Below are positions 25,001 through 38,166 of a stretch of DNA of 64,000 nt, piece by piece. The first letter of the stretch is position 1, and the number at the start of each line of letters is the position of its first letter. Both the position numbers and the translations under genes were made by a program. Origin of the DNA: Paraphysomonas bandaiensis (Eukaryota > Chrysophyceae). The DNA lies in NCBI GenBank assembly GCA_965644295.1, contig CBFFRP010000378.1:248001-312000 (forward strand), read 5' to 3'. Below the pieces are notes generated by a model, which worked only from the letters and a program-made list of their open reading frames with translations, was not told where the DNA came from and ran no database searches.

Positions 25001-26541
25001 ACTGGATTGAAGCTACCAGGAAGGAGGTGCACAAGCTTGAACGAAGGACATGCTGGAAGATTGTCCGAAGGCCGAAACACCGAAAAATCATAAAATCTAA
25101 ATTGGTCTTTAAAGTAAAGCGCGACCATCTTGGAAAAATTAAGAAGTTCAAAGTTCGACTTGTGGCGAAAGGGTTTACTCAAGAACAAGGAGTCGACTAT
25201 AATGAGACATTCTCCCCAGTAGCTAAAGGTGTATCATTTAGGCTAGCACTGGCACTGGCTCTGCGATACAATCTGCAACTCCGTCAACTCGATGTAGAAA
25301 CGGCATTTCCGTATGCAGATCTGGACGAAGACGTGTTTATGTCTCCACCTGCAGGAATAGATATTCCACAAGGCTGTTGTTTGAAGATTCTGAAGAGTTT
25401 GTATGGCCTAAAACAAGCGCCTCGAAATTGGCATTCAATGCTGAAGGACAGTATAAAGGCGATGGGGTATAAACAATGTGTTCTTGACCCATGTTTATTT
25501 GTACTCAAGGGTACTGATGATAACCTACATATGATACTTGTGTATGTAGATGATATCATTGTGCTCAGCTCTGACAGCCGTCATATTGAAGAAGTCATCA
25601 GCGCCTTTAAGACTCAATATGCCATGCAAGATATGGGGGACCTTAAGCATTATTTAGGTCTTACCATTGAGCGTCATAATGGCCAGATTAAGTTACATCA
25701 GTCTGCATATGCTAAAGATGTTGTGGCCAGATTCAATCACTTGTTGTCAGAAAAGAAGAGACGGTGCAAGGCAACCACACCTCTACCACCTGGCCTAAAG
25801 TTGTCCAAGGATGCAAAAGAGGAAGAAACTCGAAAACAGAGAGAATACGTTGATGCATTTCCCTATCAATCTGTTATTGGTGCCTTAATGTATTTGGCAG
25901 TGCATACTAGACCAGACATGGCATATACAGTAAATCTTCTCTCCCGGTTCACCACAAGACCCACGTACGCTGCATGTCAAGCTGCTCTGCATACTTTATT
26001 GTATTTAGAAAATACAGTTGATCAAGGTATCATATTTCCTAATTTCACAGATGAAGACCCTCTATGTGTGTACTCTGATGCAGATTGGGCCGGAGATCTG
26101 GATACATGCAGATCCACTACAGGGTATATCGTATATCTGTGGGGTGCTCCAATTGCATGGCAGTCCAGACTGCAGCCAACAGTGGCTACGTCGACTATGG
26201 AAGCTGAATATATGGCTGCATATGCTGCAATTCAGGAGATTGTATGGATACGAGGGGTGATGACAGAGCTCGGAATTCGTGGATTTGAGCTCAGTAAGAA
26301 TGCGTCTCCAACAATCTTGAATATGGACAGCAAGAGTGCGATTGATCTAGCTCAGAACCCGGTAAATCATAAACGTTCCAAGCATATTCGGATCAAGTAT
26401 CATTGGATTCGAGAGCAAGTGGGAGGCTGTATCGTCAGGCTGAATCATGTGCCAACGGCAGAGATGACAGCAGACGTGATGACTAAAGCCTTGTCCGAGA
26501 AGCTGCACTATCAGCATGTGCACACTATGGTATCGCACTAA
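22024..26541 (+). CDS. Copia gag-pol polyprotein
   Basis: 1,505 residues in one frame. The Gag region is about 20-240, followed by two CCHC knuckles (C251-C254-H259-C264 and C299-C302-H307-C312). The aspartic protease has D380-S-G. Integrase starts with an HHCC zinc site (H508, H513, then CNTCMRS) and the DDE core (the ADT, ADGAGE and SERTNRT segments). Copia-type reverse transcriptase has YVDD at 1174-1177. RNase H has YSDADWAGD from 1350 and the terminal KSKSAID/KHIRIKYHWIRE-type segment. All catalytic residues seem present, so the protein should be functional. Gag and Pol are made as a single fusion without frameshift. The ATG straddles the LTR boundary, so translation starts almost at the LTR end. 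Confidence 0.95.
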   Translation: MAADGNFTNVASGSKVPPFEELNFKKFKKFFTSFLMRHNRAHLVLSKDKPRHIHDLDSTVPAGAHMTDAQKKRLRKAKKLWNTRNETAYSFLMEVCNAHPKAGTTAALYEGSTAKGLLQALEERFLNVEKNTVQAEVTKFNSMKITSSQSGAEFVDSVEAQAKILENLGREVTEDDKLTRLKEGLTDKRYSQLAHSLYTANDVTYARASSLIKGYENTSFGKHALQNSGEDSVNQAVDDSKWKEHKRKGRCNKCKKLGHFARECKTPEHVIKRMKGTRSQRKDRDHRNRGDNKTKLPVCEICDIPGHQTKDCFHLKTAKAAVVSSKRGRDSRRETAPYKNKKKPRVSVHDSEDEAGYESMICVEEEVNLAQSMSDVIYLDSGCNKMILTSKNHMTNLQRADRQMSTANKGKLSIHSVGDVGSFKKVYYAPEASKNLVDMKSITDRGCVVTFDNDEVVIRNKTTNKTLIRQRSVNGLYPVRLEDLLQLGEESSAALEEQGFDDQRILWHKRLGHVNYDKLTESDRRGLVDGINLDKKYFRKKHKKTICKCNTCMRSKLTRKNFRTPRQLMNLDNNPKERGVLSADTMEVLNTPSMEGYKHVLLFKHSDAKHVWAYGLKNKTGSEVLKCMKDMVETQLVKEGLQLRRYHADGAGELVGQHVRQYLRETTSTRTVQVTWTPRDTPEMNSLSERTNRTVKEMALAILLDSGMPSVFWFKAVLHAVYLINRLPTKTTKGYISPFEYITGTAPDVSDLKIWGCKAWAIVPKEQRRKEWKEKGKPGYYMGQCQQPVGHQIYIPDLNAIIVAVNAQFDESIPERSQEYFDEIDNLQIDTSETAESVNDYQYLVGLRHLDGHLCYVTTRVIERRGVIVAYRRLDMKGNTTEEQTPIHIKDVVKMTHSTKCQTDKFNSLRNELDQTCNDSDNEQRTPDRSNRGASSTGGADRNPRTEKRPRKKRHIVNVGVLGDVSLFLDSSNSTIKEPQTLAEAKKTPQRTYWIEATRKEVHKLERRTCWKIVRRPKHRKIIKSKLVFKVKRDHLGKIKKFKVRLVAKGFTQEQGVDYNETFSPVAKGVSFRLALALALRYNLQLRQLDVETAFPYADLDEDVFMSPPAGIDIPQGCCLKILKSLYGLKQAPRNWHSMLKDSIKAMGYKQCVLDPCLFVLKGTDDNLHMILVYVDDIIVLSSDSRHIEEVISAFKTQYAMQDMGDLKHYLGLTIERHNGQIKLHQSAYAKDVVARFNHLLSEKKRRCKATTPLPPGLKLSKDAKEEETRKQREYVDAFPYQSVIGALMYLAVHTRPDMAYTVNLLSRFTTRPTYAACQAALHTLLYLENTVDQGIIFPNFTDEDPLCVYSDADWAGDLDTCRSTTGYIVYLWGAPIAWQSRLQPTVATSTMEAEYMAAYAAIQEIVWIRGVMTELGIRGFELSKNASPTILNMDSKSAIDLAQNPVNHKRSKHIRIKYHWIREQVGGCIVRLNHVPTAEMTADVMTKALSEKLHYQHVHTMVSH

Positions 26542-26589
26542 GTAGACTTGCTCATCACAGTATATTCTGATATGTTCATTGAGTGGGAG

Positions 26590-26896
26590 TATTGAACTAC
26601 AACCAACTCCTACGTGCGTACTTGAAGTTTGGTAAAGTCAATCGCTAGTAGTTATCCTGTATTCTATGTAGCAATGAAATACAGAATATACATGACTACA
26701 GTATAGGAGTAGCTATTACAAGTATACAAAGAAACTGAAAATATAGTAGCTGTTAAAGATATGATTTGTAGAACAGAATGTTGATGTTGGTGAATGACGT
26801 GGTTCCTAACTCACAGGGCTACAACATCATAAACTTACTATATCTCCTATAATATCAATCAGTCAATATTGCACTAACTAAAAGCGTAAATTAATA
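26590..26896 (+). repeat. 3' LTR of the copia element
   Basis: Same 307 bp as 21718-22024 at an offset of 4,872, with no difference seen. It ends 33 bp before the stop codon of the neighbouring phosphodiesterase gene. Confidence 0.92.
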
Positions 26897-26929
26897 AAAT
26901 GACACAAAACTATAGTAAAAGAAACAAGT

Positions 26930-28093
26930 CTACAATCGTGCTTCACATAACTCAGCGTATTTAGTACGAAGAATATGTAGAAGTTCTATGGGCCTATTAC
27001 TAATAACAGCATCTGCCCCAGCATCCAGAGCCCGCCACATCATATCCTCTGTATCTACAACCCATGCGACAACTGGATCAGCATTCGTGTCACCATTCCG
27101 GGTAAACTTGTAGGGAGCATGTCCCAAGCGGCTAGCTGGAAGAAGTAAATGCACGTCTGGCATGTTAATCTGACGGATCAAGGGGGCGCTAAAACTTCCA
27201 GGTGTAAAAGTGCGGACGGATATATCGAGATGGCGGGGTAGCATTGGCGGGGCAGCACCAGGAATAAGAATAGATGGCACTGGCCATGGGATATCCGGAT
27301 TGATTCTTCCAGGAGATGGAGTGGAGTGGAAAGCTACTGCTACTGGAATTGGCGCTTCTCGTCCGTGTAGTCGATGGGTACCATCCTCATATTTCCGCCA
27401 GCGCTCCTTGTAAAACTCCTGTACAGCATGTAATGTTACCATGTCTCTTACTATGACTGCCGCATGTCCTGTTTTCCCCATTACAGACGTATCTACAGTC
27501 TCTAACAATGAGAGAATGTCACTAATATTATCAAATTTGGGTTCTAATGTAACGAAAGGATCAACATGTCGACTCATTCCAGAACTAAAGTATAAAGGAT
27601 CCATACAATGCATCACTTGCATTAAAAATGATTCAACAGTTTGATAATCATTTAATTTGATTGAATCTATTAATACAGTAGGATTTCCTACTATAAATCT
27701 TGATCCAATGAGTGATATAAGATGATGAGGAACTATACTGATATCAATATCAAAATTACATATACCTTCAGACATAAGTTTAGATACTGCTACAGTTGAT
27801 CCATCATGTTCATTATTACCATATTTTGCATGATTTGACCATATAATTGATGGTAAATGTTCAGGATGATATGAACATATATGTCTAGAACTGTATCGTG
27901 ATAAGATTGGAGATAATAACATTTGTGGGATTGTTGGTGTGATATGTTGTGATCTTAAAGTAGATGATGATTGTTTTTTAGAGATTTTTGTAGATATTTG
28001 TCGTGAAAATACGCAATATATTAATATAAACCATCCCATTAACATAGAAAAACAGCATATTATGATATGTCTTTTACGTATTTTACGGGCCAT
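26930..28093 (-). CDS. Membrane-anchored GDPD/PLC-like phosphodiesterase family protein
   Basis: 387 residues, single exon. A basic N-terminus precedes one membrane segment at about residues 9-30 (IIICCFSMLMGWFILIYCVF), giving a type II anchor. The C-terminus WVVDTEDMMWRALDAGADAV, then ISNRP, is the closing strand and helix typical of glycerophosphodiester phosphodiesterase-like TIM barrels. The N-terminal half (IIWSNHAKYGNN, then FDIDI) resembles the FAM151/menorin branch, whose usual motif is W-x-HA-x-N followed by E-x-D. Here the first acidic position of E-x-D is replaced (F-D-I-D), so activity is uncertain. Substrate unknown; action on a phosphodiester or lipid head group in the endomembrane or extracellular lumen is inferred. 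The copia element inserted just beyond its 3' end. Confidence 0.7.
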   Translation of the reverse strand: MARKIRKRHIIICCFSMLMGWFILIYCVFSRQISTKISKKQSSSTLRSQHITPTIPQMLLSPILSRYSSRHICSYHPEHLPSIIWSNHAKYGNNEHDGSTVAVSKLMSEGICNFDIDISIVPHHLISLIGSRFIVGNPTVLIDSIKLNDYQTVESFLMQVMHCMDPLYFSSGMSRHVDPFVTLEPKFDNISDILSLLETVDTSVMGKTGHAAVIVRDMVTLHAVQEFYKERWRKYEDGTHRLHGREAPIPVAVAFHSTPSPGRINPDIPWPVPSILIPGAAPPMLPRHLDISVRTFTPGSFSAPLIRQINMPDVHLLLPASRLGHAPYKFTRNGDTNADPVVAWVVDTEDMMWRALDAGADAVISNRPIELLHILRTKYAELCEARL

Positions 28094-28379
28094 AGTGGAA
28101 TATATATACTTTCTATAGTATGTGAATTATATATATAAAGATAGTGAGAAGTGAGTCATATGGAGTAGTAGTGATATAGTAGGATACGATTAAATGATTG
28201 TAGGGATATGAAGAGAAGTTAATATGGCAGATATTGATGTACTCTGGTTTGAACCATATCCATATATTTATTGCTTAATAATAATTGCATGCAACAAACA
28301 TATACAATACATGTGTATTGGATTACTTAAAATAATTACTATATATTATATAAAATTTGAGCTATTGATATCAACGGTA

Positions 28380-28483
28380 GCGGGTTTAGCTCAGTTGGCT
28401 AGAGCGTCGGTCTCATAATCAAATCATCAATACGACGATAAGCTATCCGGAGGTCGTGAGTTCGAGCCTCACAACCCGCACCA
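28380..28483 (+). tRNA. tRNA-Met (CAT), elongator type, with 27-nt intron and encoded CCA
   Basis: The acceptor stem GCGGGTT/AACCCGC, the D arm, the T arm (GTGAG-TTCGAGC-CTCAC) and discriminator A all form. The anticodon loop is CTCATAA with CAT at 28414-28416. An intron at 28418-28444 sits at the canonical position after base 37. The anticodon stem keeps a U31-U39 mismatch, as in yeast elongator tRNA-Met. Bases 28481-28483 read CCA, unusual for a nuclear eukaryotic tRNA gene. A T7 run at 28488-28494 is the Pol III terminator. Confidence 0.95.
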
Positions 28484-28487
28484 CTTC

Positions 28488-28494
28488 TTTTTTT
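28488..28494 (+). terminator. RNA polymerase III terminator of tRNA-Met
   Basis: Run of seven T five bases after the CCA. Confidence 0.85.
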
Positions 28495-28798
28495 GTCCTA
28501 TCTACAGATACAGCAGATATATATACTGGAAGTAGCCCGATTGATATTTTCTACCGGATATAATCATTTCGATACGTGATATACGTAGCCGGTTGATCTG
28601 GTGATTGTGCAGTGCTATACACATAGATGCACATCATGCATAATAATAAGCATATCTGCTGGCAGTGTCATAATTTATGTATACTAATAGTGCATTCATT
28701 AAACTATTGAACATATCAATCCTTATAATCATATTACTATTTATATAACATCTTCTTATTGCCTATCATATGACCATATATTAAGATCACGTATCATA

Positions 28799-30481
28799 AT
28801 GAAGTACTGTGTTTTTTCATGCCTATTTATGGTTTATGTGGGTGCTATACTCCCTACAGGGGTCCCTAGATTTCAAGTTATGGCACAGAAAGTATATCAA
28901 GCTAATAATGAAGTTATCAAAGAATCAGATTGTAAAGTCAGCACTTCATCTGGTTGTGATGTCCCTCATAATGGTGGACACGTGCCATCTGTGCTGGATG
29001 TCAGAGGTGGAGGGGTTTTAGGTACAATACATGTTATCAATCACTATACGCATACTGTGATGAACGTTATGTCGCAGAAACCATCTCAACTCCTATGCTT
29101 AGCATTGTTGAAAACGGAAAGCTCTCTTTATTATCCATCAAGGCCCTATTACAGGTATAGTTTACCCTAAGTATTGTTCGCGATTTAATTGACTTTGTTT
29201 TGCAGCTGGGGTTGACGCTGCTAAACATTGTCTGCTGGGCGATCCCCATGAGAAACCAAAATATATTCAAAAACGATCAAGCACTCGGAATTGCAAACAC
29301 CTTTGCTGGTGGGATATTTCTGATGCTGGCGTTTAGCCATATGATACCGCACTCCATATCAGTACTGCAAGCAAATGGCTTGGATTCGTCTTATGCTTTC
29401 AAATTCACTATGCTCGGATATTTACTTATTTTCACCATCGAAAAGATTATATTTGACTCTCATGCAATTATGCACAAGGCGATGGGATCAGGCCATAATG
29501 ACACCTTAATCCAGTCTCATAAGAAGGATCATCATGGTGCCGAGAAACATACGCACCCTACCAGTCCTACAACTTCACATGCTGTTGCTGACACAGATGG
29601 AGAAGCAATATCCGGCAAATCTGCGGTTGTACTACTGATAGCTATGGGGTTACACAGGTATGGATGGAGTATACACTCTTAAAGCCGTCAGTAGCGTGTA
29701 ATACCTGTATGTGCATGCGGATATTAAGTTCCGTACATCAAAGTTCTAGTCGGCTACATTCTATTAGTCAGTAACAGCGTATTTTACCACACAAATACAC
29801 TCTCTGTATTCGAATATAATATATATTTGCTCAGCTTGTTCGAGACAATGGCTTTGGGAATGGCGTCAGACTTACCTTCAGCCTTGTTAATGGCTGCATC
29901 CATAGCACTTCACCAACCAGCTGAAAGCATTGCTTTGCTAGTTGCTCTCGTGAAGTCATCTATGAAACAGAGAGATGTCATTCGATGGCTGGGTTTATTC
30001 AGTCTAGTGGGACCAATTGGGGTTCTGTTAGGCGGGTACATCAATGAAATTGCATCGCCACTGGTGGAAGGGGCATTGGTGGCAGTAACGGCTGGAACCT
30101 TCTTATACGTGGGAGCCACAGAGGTGTGTACTGTGAAAAAGCATGTGCGTTGCTTTCTTGCTGTGGCATTCAGTAAAACTATTGACCTCACACATGTGTT
30201 GGTAGTGTGCACGTGCATTGTGAATCACCCGAATATAATGTACTATGATTTTTGTTGCTTGCTATGACATTCAATCGTGTTTATTGCAACTGATTACCTA
30301 CGAGTAGATTGTGGCAGAAGAGTTTGAGAGTGTACAAGGCGCGGAAAAAATGAGAAAATTTCTTGCCTTATGTGTCGGTATATTAGTGATAGGAGTAATA
30401 TCAGAGTTTACTTCAGAAGATTGTGCTACCGGCCATTTGGGTGATGGCGTAAATATTGCACACTCCCACCAAGAACTGTAA
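28799..30481 (+). CDS. ZIP-family (SLC39) metal ion transporter, five exons
   Basis: Exons 28799-29021, 29078-29154, 29206-29657, 29835-30123 and 30308-30481; introns 56, 51, 177 and 184 nt. All phases agree, giving 404 residues. The N-terminus is a signal-like hydrophobic segment. Exon 3 begins the membrane core (LGLTLLNIVCWAIP, NTFAGGIFLMLAFSHMIPHS). A His-rich cytosolic loop follows (HKKDHHGAEKHTHP). Exons 3-4 join as LHSLFETMALGMASDLP, and exon 4 holds ALHQPAESIALLVALV; these are the transmembrane IV and V metal-site motifs (H-x3-E and H-x3-E). The last exon supplies the final membrane helix. ZIP proteins move Zn2+, Fe2+ or Mn2+ into the cytosol; specificity cannot be read here. Confidence 0.9.
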
Positions 30482-30947
30482 GGTAGTTCCTCTTTAAGCG
30501 ACATTGTGATCGAATGTTTGTTAATAATGATAATTTCTTATATACCATAACATTTCCAGTGAGCTGTCATGGTGCTAACATGCATTGTGGCAAGCAAGTA
30601 CTAGCTCATTGAGCCAGGACCTCTGTTTAATACATGTGATTACCATAAACTACTAATATTTCTTCATTAAGAGCTTCTTTTGGTACATGAAAAGTAAAGA
30701 CAGTAAAAATTAATTGTAAAAATTAATACAAGCATTACATTCAGATAGCATTAAGAGTAACTTAGTCATCCCCGCATGTTATGACAGTCAGTAAATATGC
30801 TAATATATTTCTGCTCATACTTCATGCTAGCTAGTTCTACAGCTTCACAGCACAGGACAAAGAAATGCATTACGGCCAAAGATATAAATTTCCTTGTTGA
30901 GTCACTCTGTTTTCTTTTCTCTACTCTTATATTGAATGTCTTTTTAT

Positions 30948-31110
30948 TTAGCAATAGGCGTTCAAAACCCGCTCCGATATAGCGGCTAGTTGAATACTAG
31001 TCTACTAGTTAGACCTCTACCCATAACTAATCAGCGCAAATTCTATTATCCTACTATTTAACGCTACAGAAGCTGCTTGTGCGTCGCCGCAAGCACCAAG
31101 GTGCAACCAC
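30948..31110 (-). repeat. Dispersed repeat, near-complete copy (~163 bp)
   Basis: Starts TTAGCAATAGGCGTT and ends GCACCAAGGTGCAACCAC on the plus strand. It is the reverse of the 21050-21215 copy, sharing GCGTCGCCGCAAGCACC-type and ATCCTACTATTTAACGC segments. Another partial copy lies at 47578-47700. Confidence 0.6.
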
Positions 31111-31191
31111 TTCCGTTCTCTACTCTTACATCTTTACACTGTATGTAGTGGTATAGTGGTATACTAATGCAACACTGTAGCTGGAACTCTC

Positions 31192-31439
31192 CTACGTCCA
31201 CATGAAGGCCCCAAGACTTTCATAGATTGTCTGCTTGACTTCACACACAGCTGATTGTTTCTTATCCGTTAACACTCTCACAGCTTGAAATCAAGTTGTA
31301 CCAGAGTATCGTTTTTGGATGGAGTGGAGACGAATGAAAAGGGATGACTTTCCTCTGTAGTTAGTTTCATGCCATATTTTTTCTTACATACCGTTTCGCT
31401 GAATAGTTCGTTGTCATTAGCATGGCTCACTTTGTATGT
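31192..31439 (-). pseudogene. Coding-like fragment with a frame break, unknown family
   Basis: On the minus strand, 31439-31278 encodes 53 residues with strongly protein-like sequence (e.g. NELFSETVCKKKYGMKLTTE). A second frame directly after it (about 31290-31192) encodes LTDKKQSAVCEVKQTIYESL and ends in TAG. The frames differ by one step at about 31285. This is either a frameshifted remnant or two exons with an intron I could not place. No family recognised. It sits beside a dispersed repeat and may be transposon-derived. Confidence 0.4.
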
Positions 31440-32155
31440 TTACTGTCGCCTGAAACAGATAGCATCTGGGAATTGGGGTTCTAATCATCTGGGACGCATA
31501 TATGAGTCATAATGTGTTTGTAACGGCCGAATATTTGGCCATAATATCTGTGTATATATCTATATACCACAGATCCAGTTCTACAAGTGGTGAAGAGATA
31601 GAGATATTATGCATCCTCATCCCAATTACAAATTTGATCTAATTTAATTGGTTCACATAGCTATCTAAAGTGCAACGAATTCCAGGGAATTGCTCATTGT
31701 GTGTGTTGTATGCATATATAGATATCTTGCAATGGCTATGCGATCTTTTATAAGGATCGATCCGCCTGTTGACCACCACAGCAGTTTGTGGTGAAAATAT
31801 GTCGACCAGGCCAAAATATCCAGAGTTTTTCGTTATATTCTGTTTTTTTGATGGTTATATTTCACAAATAACTGAAAAAGGGTGATTTTTTAGCCTGATC
31901 ATATGAATACAGGAGTATACATGCTGTATATAGCAGTAAAATATGAGCCGTTAGTTAATGTGTACACAGCAGTGTACATACACATACATACATACACACA
32001 TAGAGCAGTGTGGTATCCATCTCTCTATAAGTCATCAGTATCTCTGCTATAACATTATGATGTCCTCATGCATCAGAGACCCCATACATCTACCTATCTA
32101 ATCTATTGTTATCTAACACCCTCTCAAGTCTAAGCCAATCATATCTTCTCATCTC

Positions 32156-34352
32156 ATGAAGGCAGCCTCTACTCATGCTAAGGTACATACATATATACAT
32201 AGTTCAATAACATATCAATGTCTCACTATGACTATACAGAGACGCAACAGTGTCAAAGCATTAGCAACATATAAATCAGAAAAAATAGACAAAGAAAAAC
32301 AACGAATGAAAGAATTATCTGAGAAATATCCGTGTTTGTTCCCTACAGAGAAGGTACAGTATATGTCATATCGGAAGAGTGAACTACTTGCTCCTACAGT
32401 TAGACGTGAACTTGTTCGTAGACAAAGTGAGAATTATAATCATATGGATGAAGAATTGACATGTGAAGAAGACAGCAGCCCGAATATTGCCACAAAATCA
32501 GAAGAAATGGACAAAAAAACACAACGAAGAAAAACATTATCTGAAAAGAAACCAAAATTGAATCCTTCAGAAAAAATGAAGTACACATCAAAACGAAAGA
32601 GTGAACTGCTTCCTCCCACAGTTAGACATGAGCTTCTTGAAAGACAAATCGAGAATTATGGCAGTGTTGATGACGAGTTAATATGTAAAGAAAACAGTAG
32701 CCCGAATAACATTTGCAAATCCAAGAGAAAAACTGAGCCAAAGAAGTCTCTAGGAAGGACGGAACGAGAGAAAAATGAAGGTAACCGTACTAACATTAAT
32801 CCCTTATATAAAATATCAGTACAGGCTGCAACAAACTCGTTGAGCATAATGATGAGAATGGAGTGAGCCCACAAACATTTACTGTCACCGTCGGTAAAAA
32901 AGAAATTAAAATGACAGTTGCCTTGTCTTACAACAAGAAGGAAATTTCCTCTGACTGCAGTGAAGATCATTCCACGTTAATTCAAGATGCTATACGTGCA
33001 CTTCACGAACGTCACGCCAGAAACCACAGTGGGTACTGTTCAAGTAAACGAAATATCTTGACCACAGTGCCTGTTGATGTTATGTCAACAGTATGTACTC
33101 AGACAGATGGACTGTGTGGGGATGTTACGTCAACGGCGTGTACTCAGACAGATGGACTGTGTGGGGATGTTACGTCAACGGCGTGTACTCAGACAGATGG
33201 ACTGTGTGGTGATGTTATGTCGACGGCGTGTACTCAGACAGATGTATTGTGTGGTGATGTTACGTTGACGGTGTGTACTCAGACAGATGGACTGTGTGGT
33301 GATGTTATGTCGACGGTGTGTACTCAGACAGATGGACTGTGTGGGGATGTTATGTCGACGGCGTGTACTCAGACAGATGTATTGTGTGGTGATGTTACGT
33401 TGACGGTGTGTACTCAGACAGATGGACTGTGTGGTGATGTTATGTCGACGGTGTGTACTCAGACAGATGGACTGTGTGGTAATGTTACGTCGACGGTGTG
33501 TACTCAGACAGATGGACTGTGTGGTGATGTTATGTCGACGGTGTGTACTCAGACAGATGGACTGTGTGGTAATGTTATGTCGACGGTGTGTACTCAGACA
33601 AATGTATTGTGTGGTGATGTTACGTCGACGGTGTGTACTCAGACAAATGTATTGTGTGGTGATGTTATGTCAACTGCAAAGAGGAATTCAGACATCCCGC
33701 TTGCTGCCTTACCTTGTCCAGGAAGTACTTTTAGTGAGAAAGACTCCTATGTGGCATTCGGCCTCAGTAACGGGTCTCTAATGTTGAAGGTTACGCGAAG
33801 AGACACAACCGACGTATGTGTGTTCTACGAGTTATCTATGTCGGTACAGATGCAAAATGGAGTAAAAGAATGGCAAGTACACCGGAGGTACAGAGATTTC
33901 CTTGCATTGCATACGACACTTAAAAGCCTAAATATCATCGGTATAAAATCTCTTCCCTTTCCTAGAAAACAATTAGTCAGGTATGTGTAATGTAATGCTG
34001 TTTGATGACAACAAGTCTATTTCTGCGACATGCATAGTCTGACTTTTGTGCATACATTGCGGTAGATGTTCCGATGAGATGATGTATTTATACTTCAATG
34101 TACTTGAAAATATATATCTACATGGTATTAATTTGCAAAGAAACTAATGGTTTTTCTTGGTTCAGTTGGGGGAGTAATCGTTTTCTTGATCGTCGACAGG
34201 AGGCACTTAACGTTTACTTCAATGAGGTGATATCAATAGCGACTAATAGTATTAGAAGTACCGCAGATACACAGCACTCCGCGTGGTCTCTGATTGCAAA
34301 AGAACTGGATACCTTTCTTTCGGTAGAATGGACCAGTGTTGATAAAATATAA
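32156..34352 (+). CDS. PX-domain protein with 13 tandem TQT motifs
   Basis: Three exons: 32156-32780, 32825-33980 and 34166-34352 (introns 44 and 185 nt), phases consistent, 655 residues. A later ATG at 32228 is an alternative start. Residues about 50-195 hold a charged segment duplicated once (two ~58-residue copies sharing RKSELL-P-TVR-EL and EN..SPN-type blocks). Residues about 292-487 are 13 perfect-length 15-residue repeats with core STVCTQTDGLCGDV. The C-terminal third is a PX domain (EWQVHRRYRDFLALHTTL, SLPFPRKQL, LDRRQEALNVYF), which binds phosphoinositides. TQT is the anchor of LC8/DYNLL dynein light chain ligands, so the repeat may recruit LC8 dimers in a row (inference). A link between endosomal membrane and dynein or a scaffold is a plausible role. 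Confidence 0.8.
33076..33660 (+). repeat. 45-bp coding tandem repeat, 13 units
   Basis: Thirteen 45-bp units without length change from 33076 to 33660, with a partial fourteenth to about 33680. Each encodes one CTQTD or CTQTN. Variants alternate in higher-order fashion (GLCGD, VLCGD, GLCGN). Confidence 0.95.
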
Positions 34353-34947
34353 GTCAGAGTGTGCCACTACGAGAAAGTGGGCGAGTTATATGAAGTTTAT
34401 TTTGACATATGTACTTTTTACCACACACTTTATCGTCTTGGATTTTGACTATTAATACAAGAAAGTTTAAATCTAGATATCAATCCGAATATTTGAACAT
34501 AGAACATAGCTTGATAACAGTAATTAGGAGTAATGTAAAGCATACTTGCTTCAGATTTCAAATGCTGTTTTCATCCCCGCATTGTTAGAGACTGGCTTGA
34601 TTCTGTATGCTATACTATTTAGTAGATTTGTAGTGCTTACAATCTGATTTTGCTTATTTCCTATCTGTGTTGACCGCATACCTAGTACAACCTCGTTTCA
34701 CATATTGCACGCCATTCATAATTATTATTGCCGGTATGCCCAAGAAACTACAGGAGGAAGCTATTTTATAAAGTTTTGTTTCAGTGAATAAGTATTGAAG
34801 GGTATGATTCATTTAGAACCAATAATATGTTTAAGGATATTTTCAGACACAATAGGGTTGATTATTAATTACACAGTACATTTCCATATATCACACGATA
34901 TAAGATTGAGGCTTACTGCTCAAACAACAAGGGAATACAAATCGAAC
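34353..34947. other. Spacer and tubulin 3' flank, no gene seen
   Basis: AT-rich region between the PX gene and the 3' end of the left tubulin gene; it should contain both 3' UTRs. A minus-strand read-through frame antisense to tubulin extends into it but is a shadow. Confidence 0.6.

Positions 34948-38166
<3,219 letters not shown>

Larger units (their letters stand above)
21718..26896 (+). mobile_element. Complete Ty1/copia LTR retrotransposon
   Basis: 5,179 bp with two 307-bp LTRs that look identical base for base, flanked by a 5-bp target duplication AAATG (21713-21717 and 26897-26901). It has one intact gag-pol frame. Domain order protease-integrase-RT-RNase H is the copia arrangement. 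A purine-rich GAGTGGGAG (26581-26589) directly before the 3' LTR serves as the polypurine tract. TGG immediately after the 5' LTR fits a tRNA primer-binding site that lies inside the start of the coding frame. Identical LTRs and an intact frame point to a recent insertion. Confidence 0.95.
30482..32155. other. Spacer with a dispersed repeat and a coding-like fragment
   Basis: AT-rich. Contains the dispersed repeat at about 30948-31110 (-) and a minus-strand coding-like fragment at 31192-31439. The rest (30482-30940, 31440-32155) shows only simple repeats such as CATACATACATACACACA near 31985 and no gene I can support. Confidence 0.55.

Noticed and set aside
29200-29682. ZIP exon 3 frame as a gene starting at 29200
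   Set aside because: The start lies within an intron (TTTTGCAG acceptor at 29205). Upstream exons join in phase and supply the N-terminus.
33074-33781. Alternative repetitive frames (CVLRQMDCVVML-type) over the TQT array
   Set aside because: Shifted readings of the 45-bp repeat. Only the TQT frame links in phase to the PX domain and the upstream exon.
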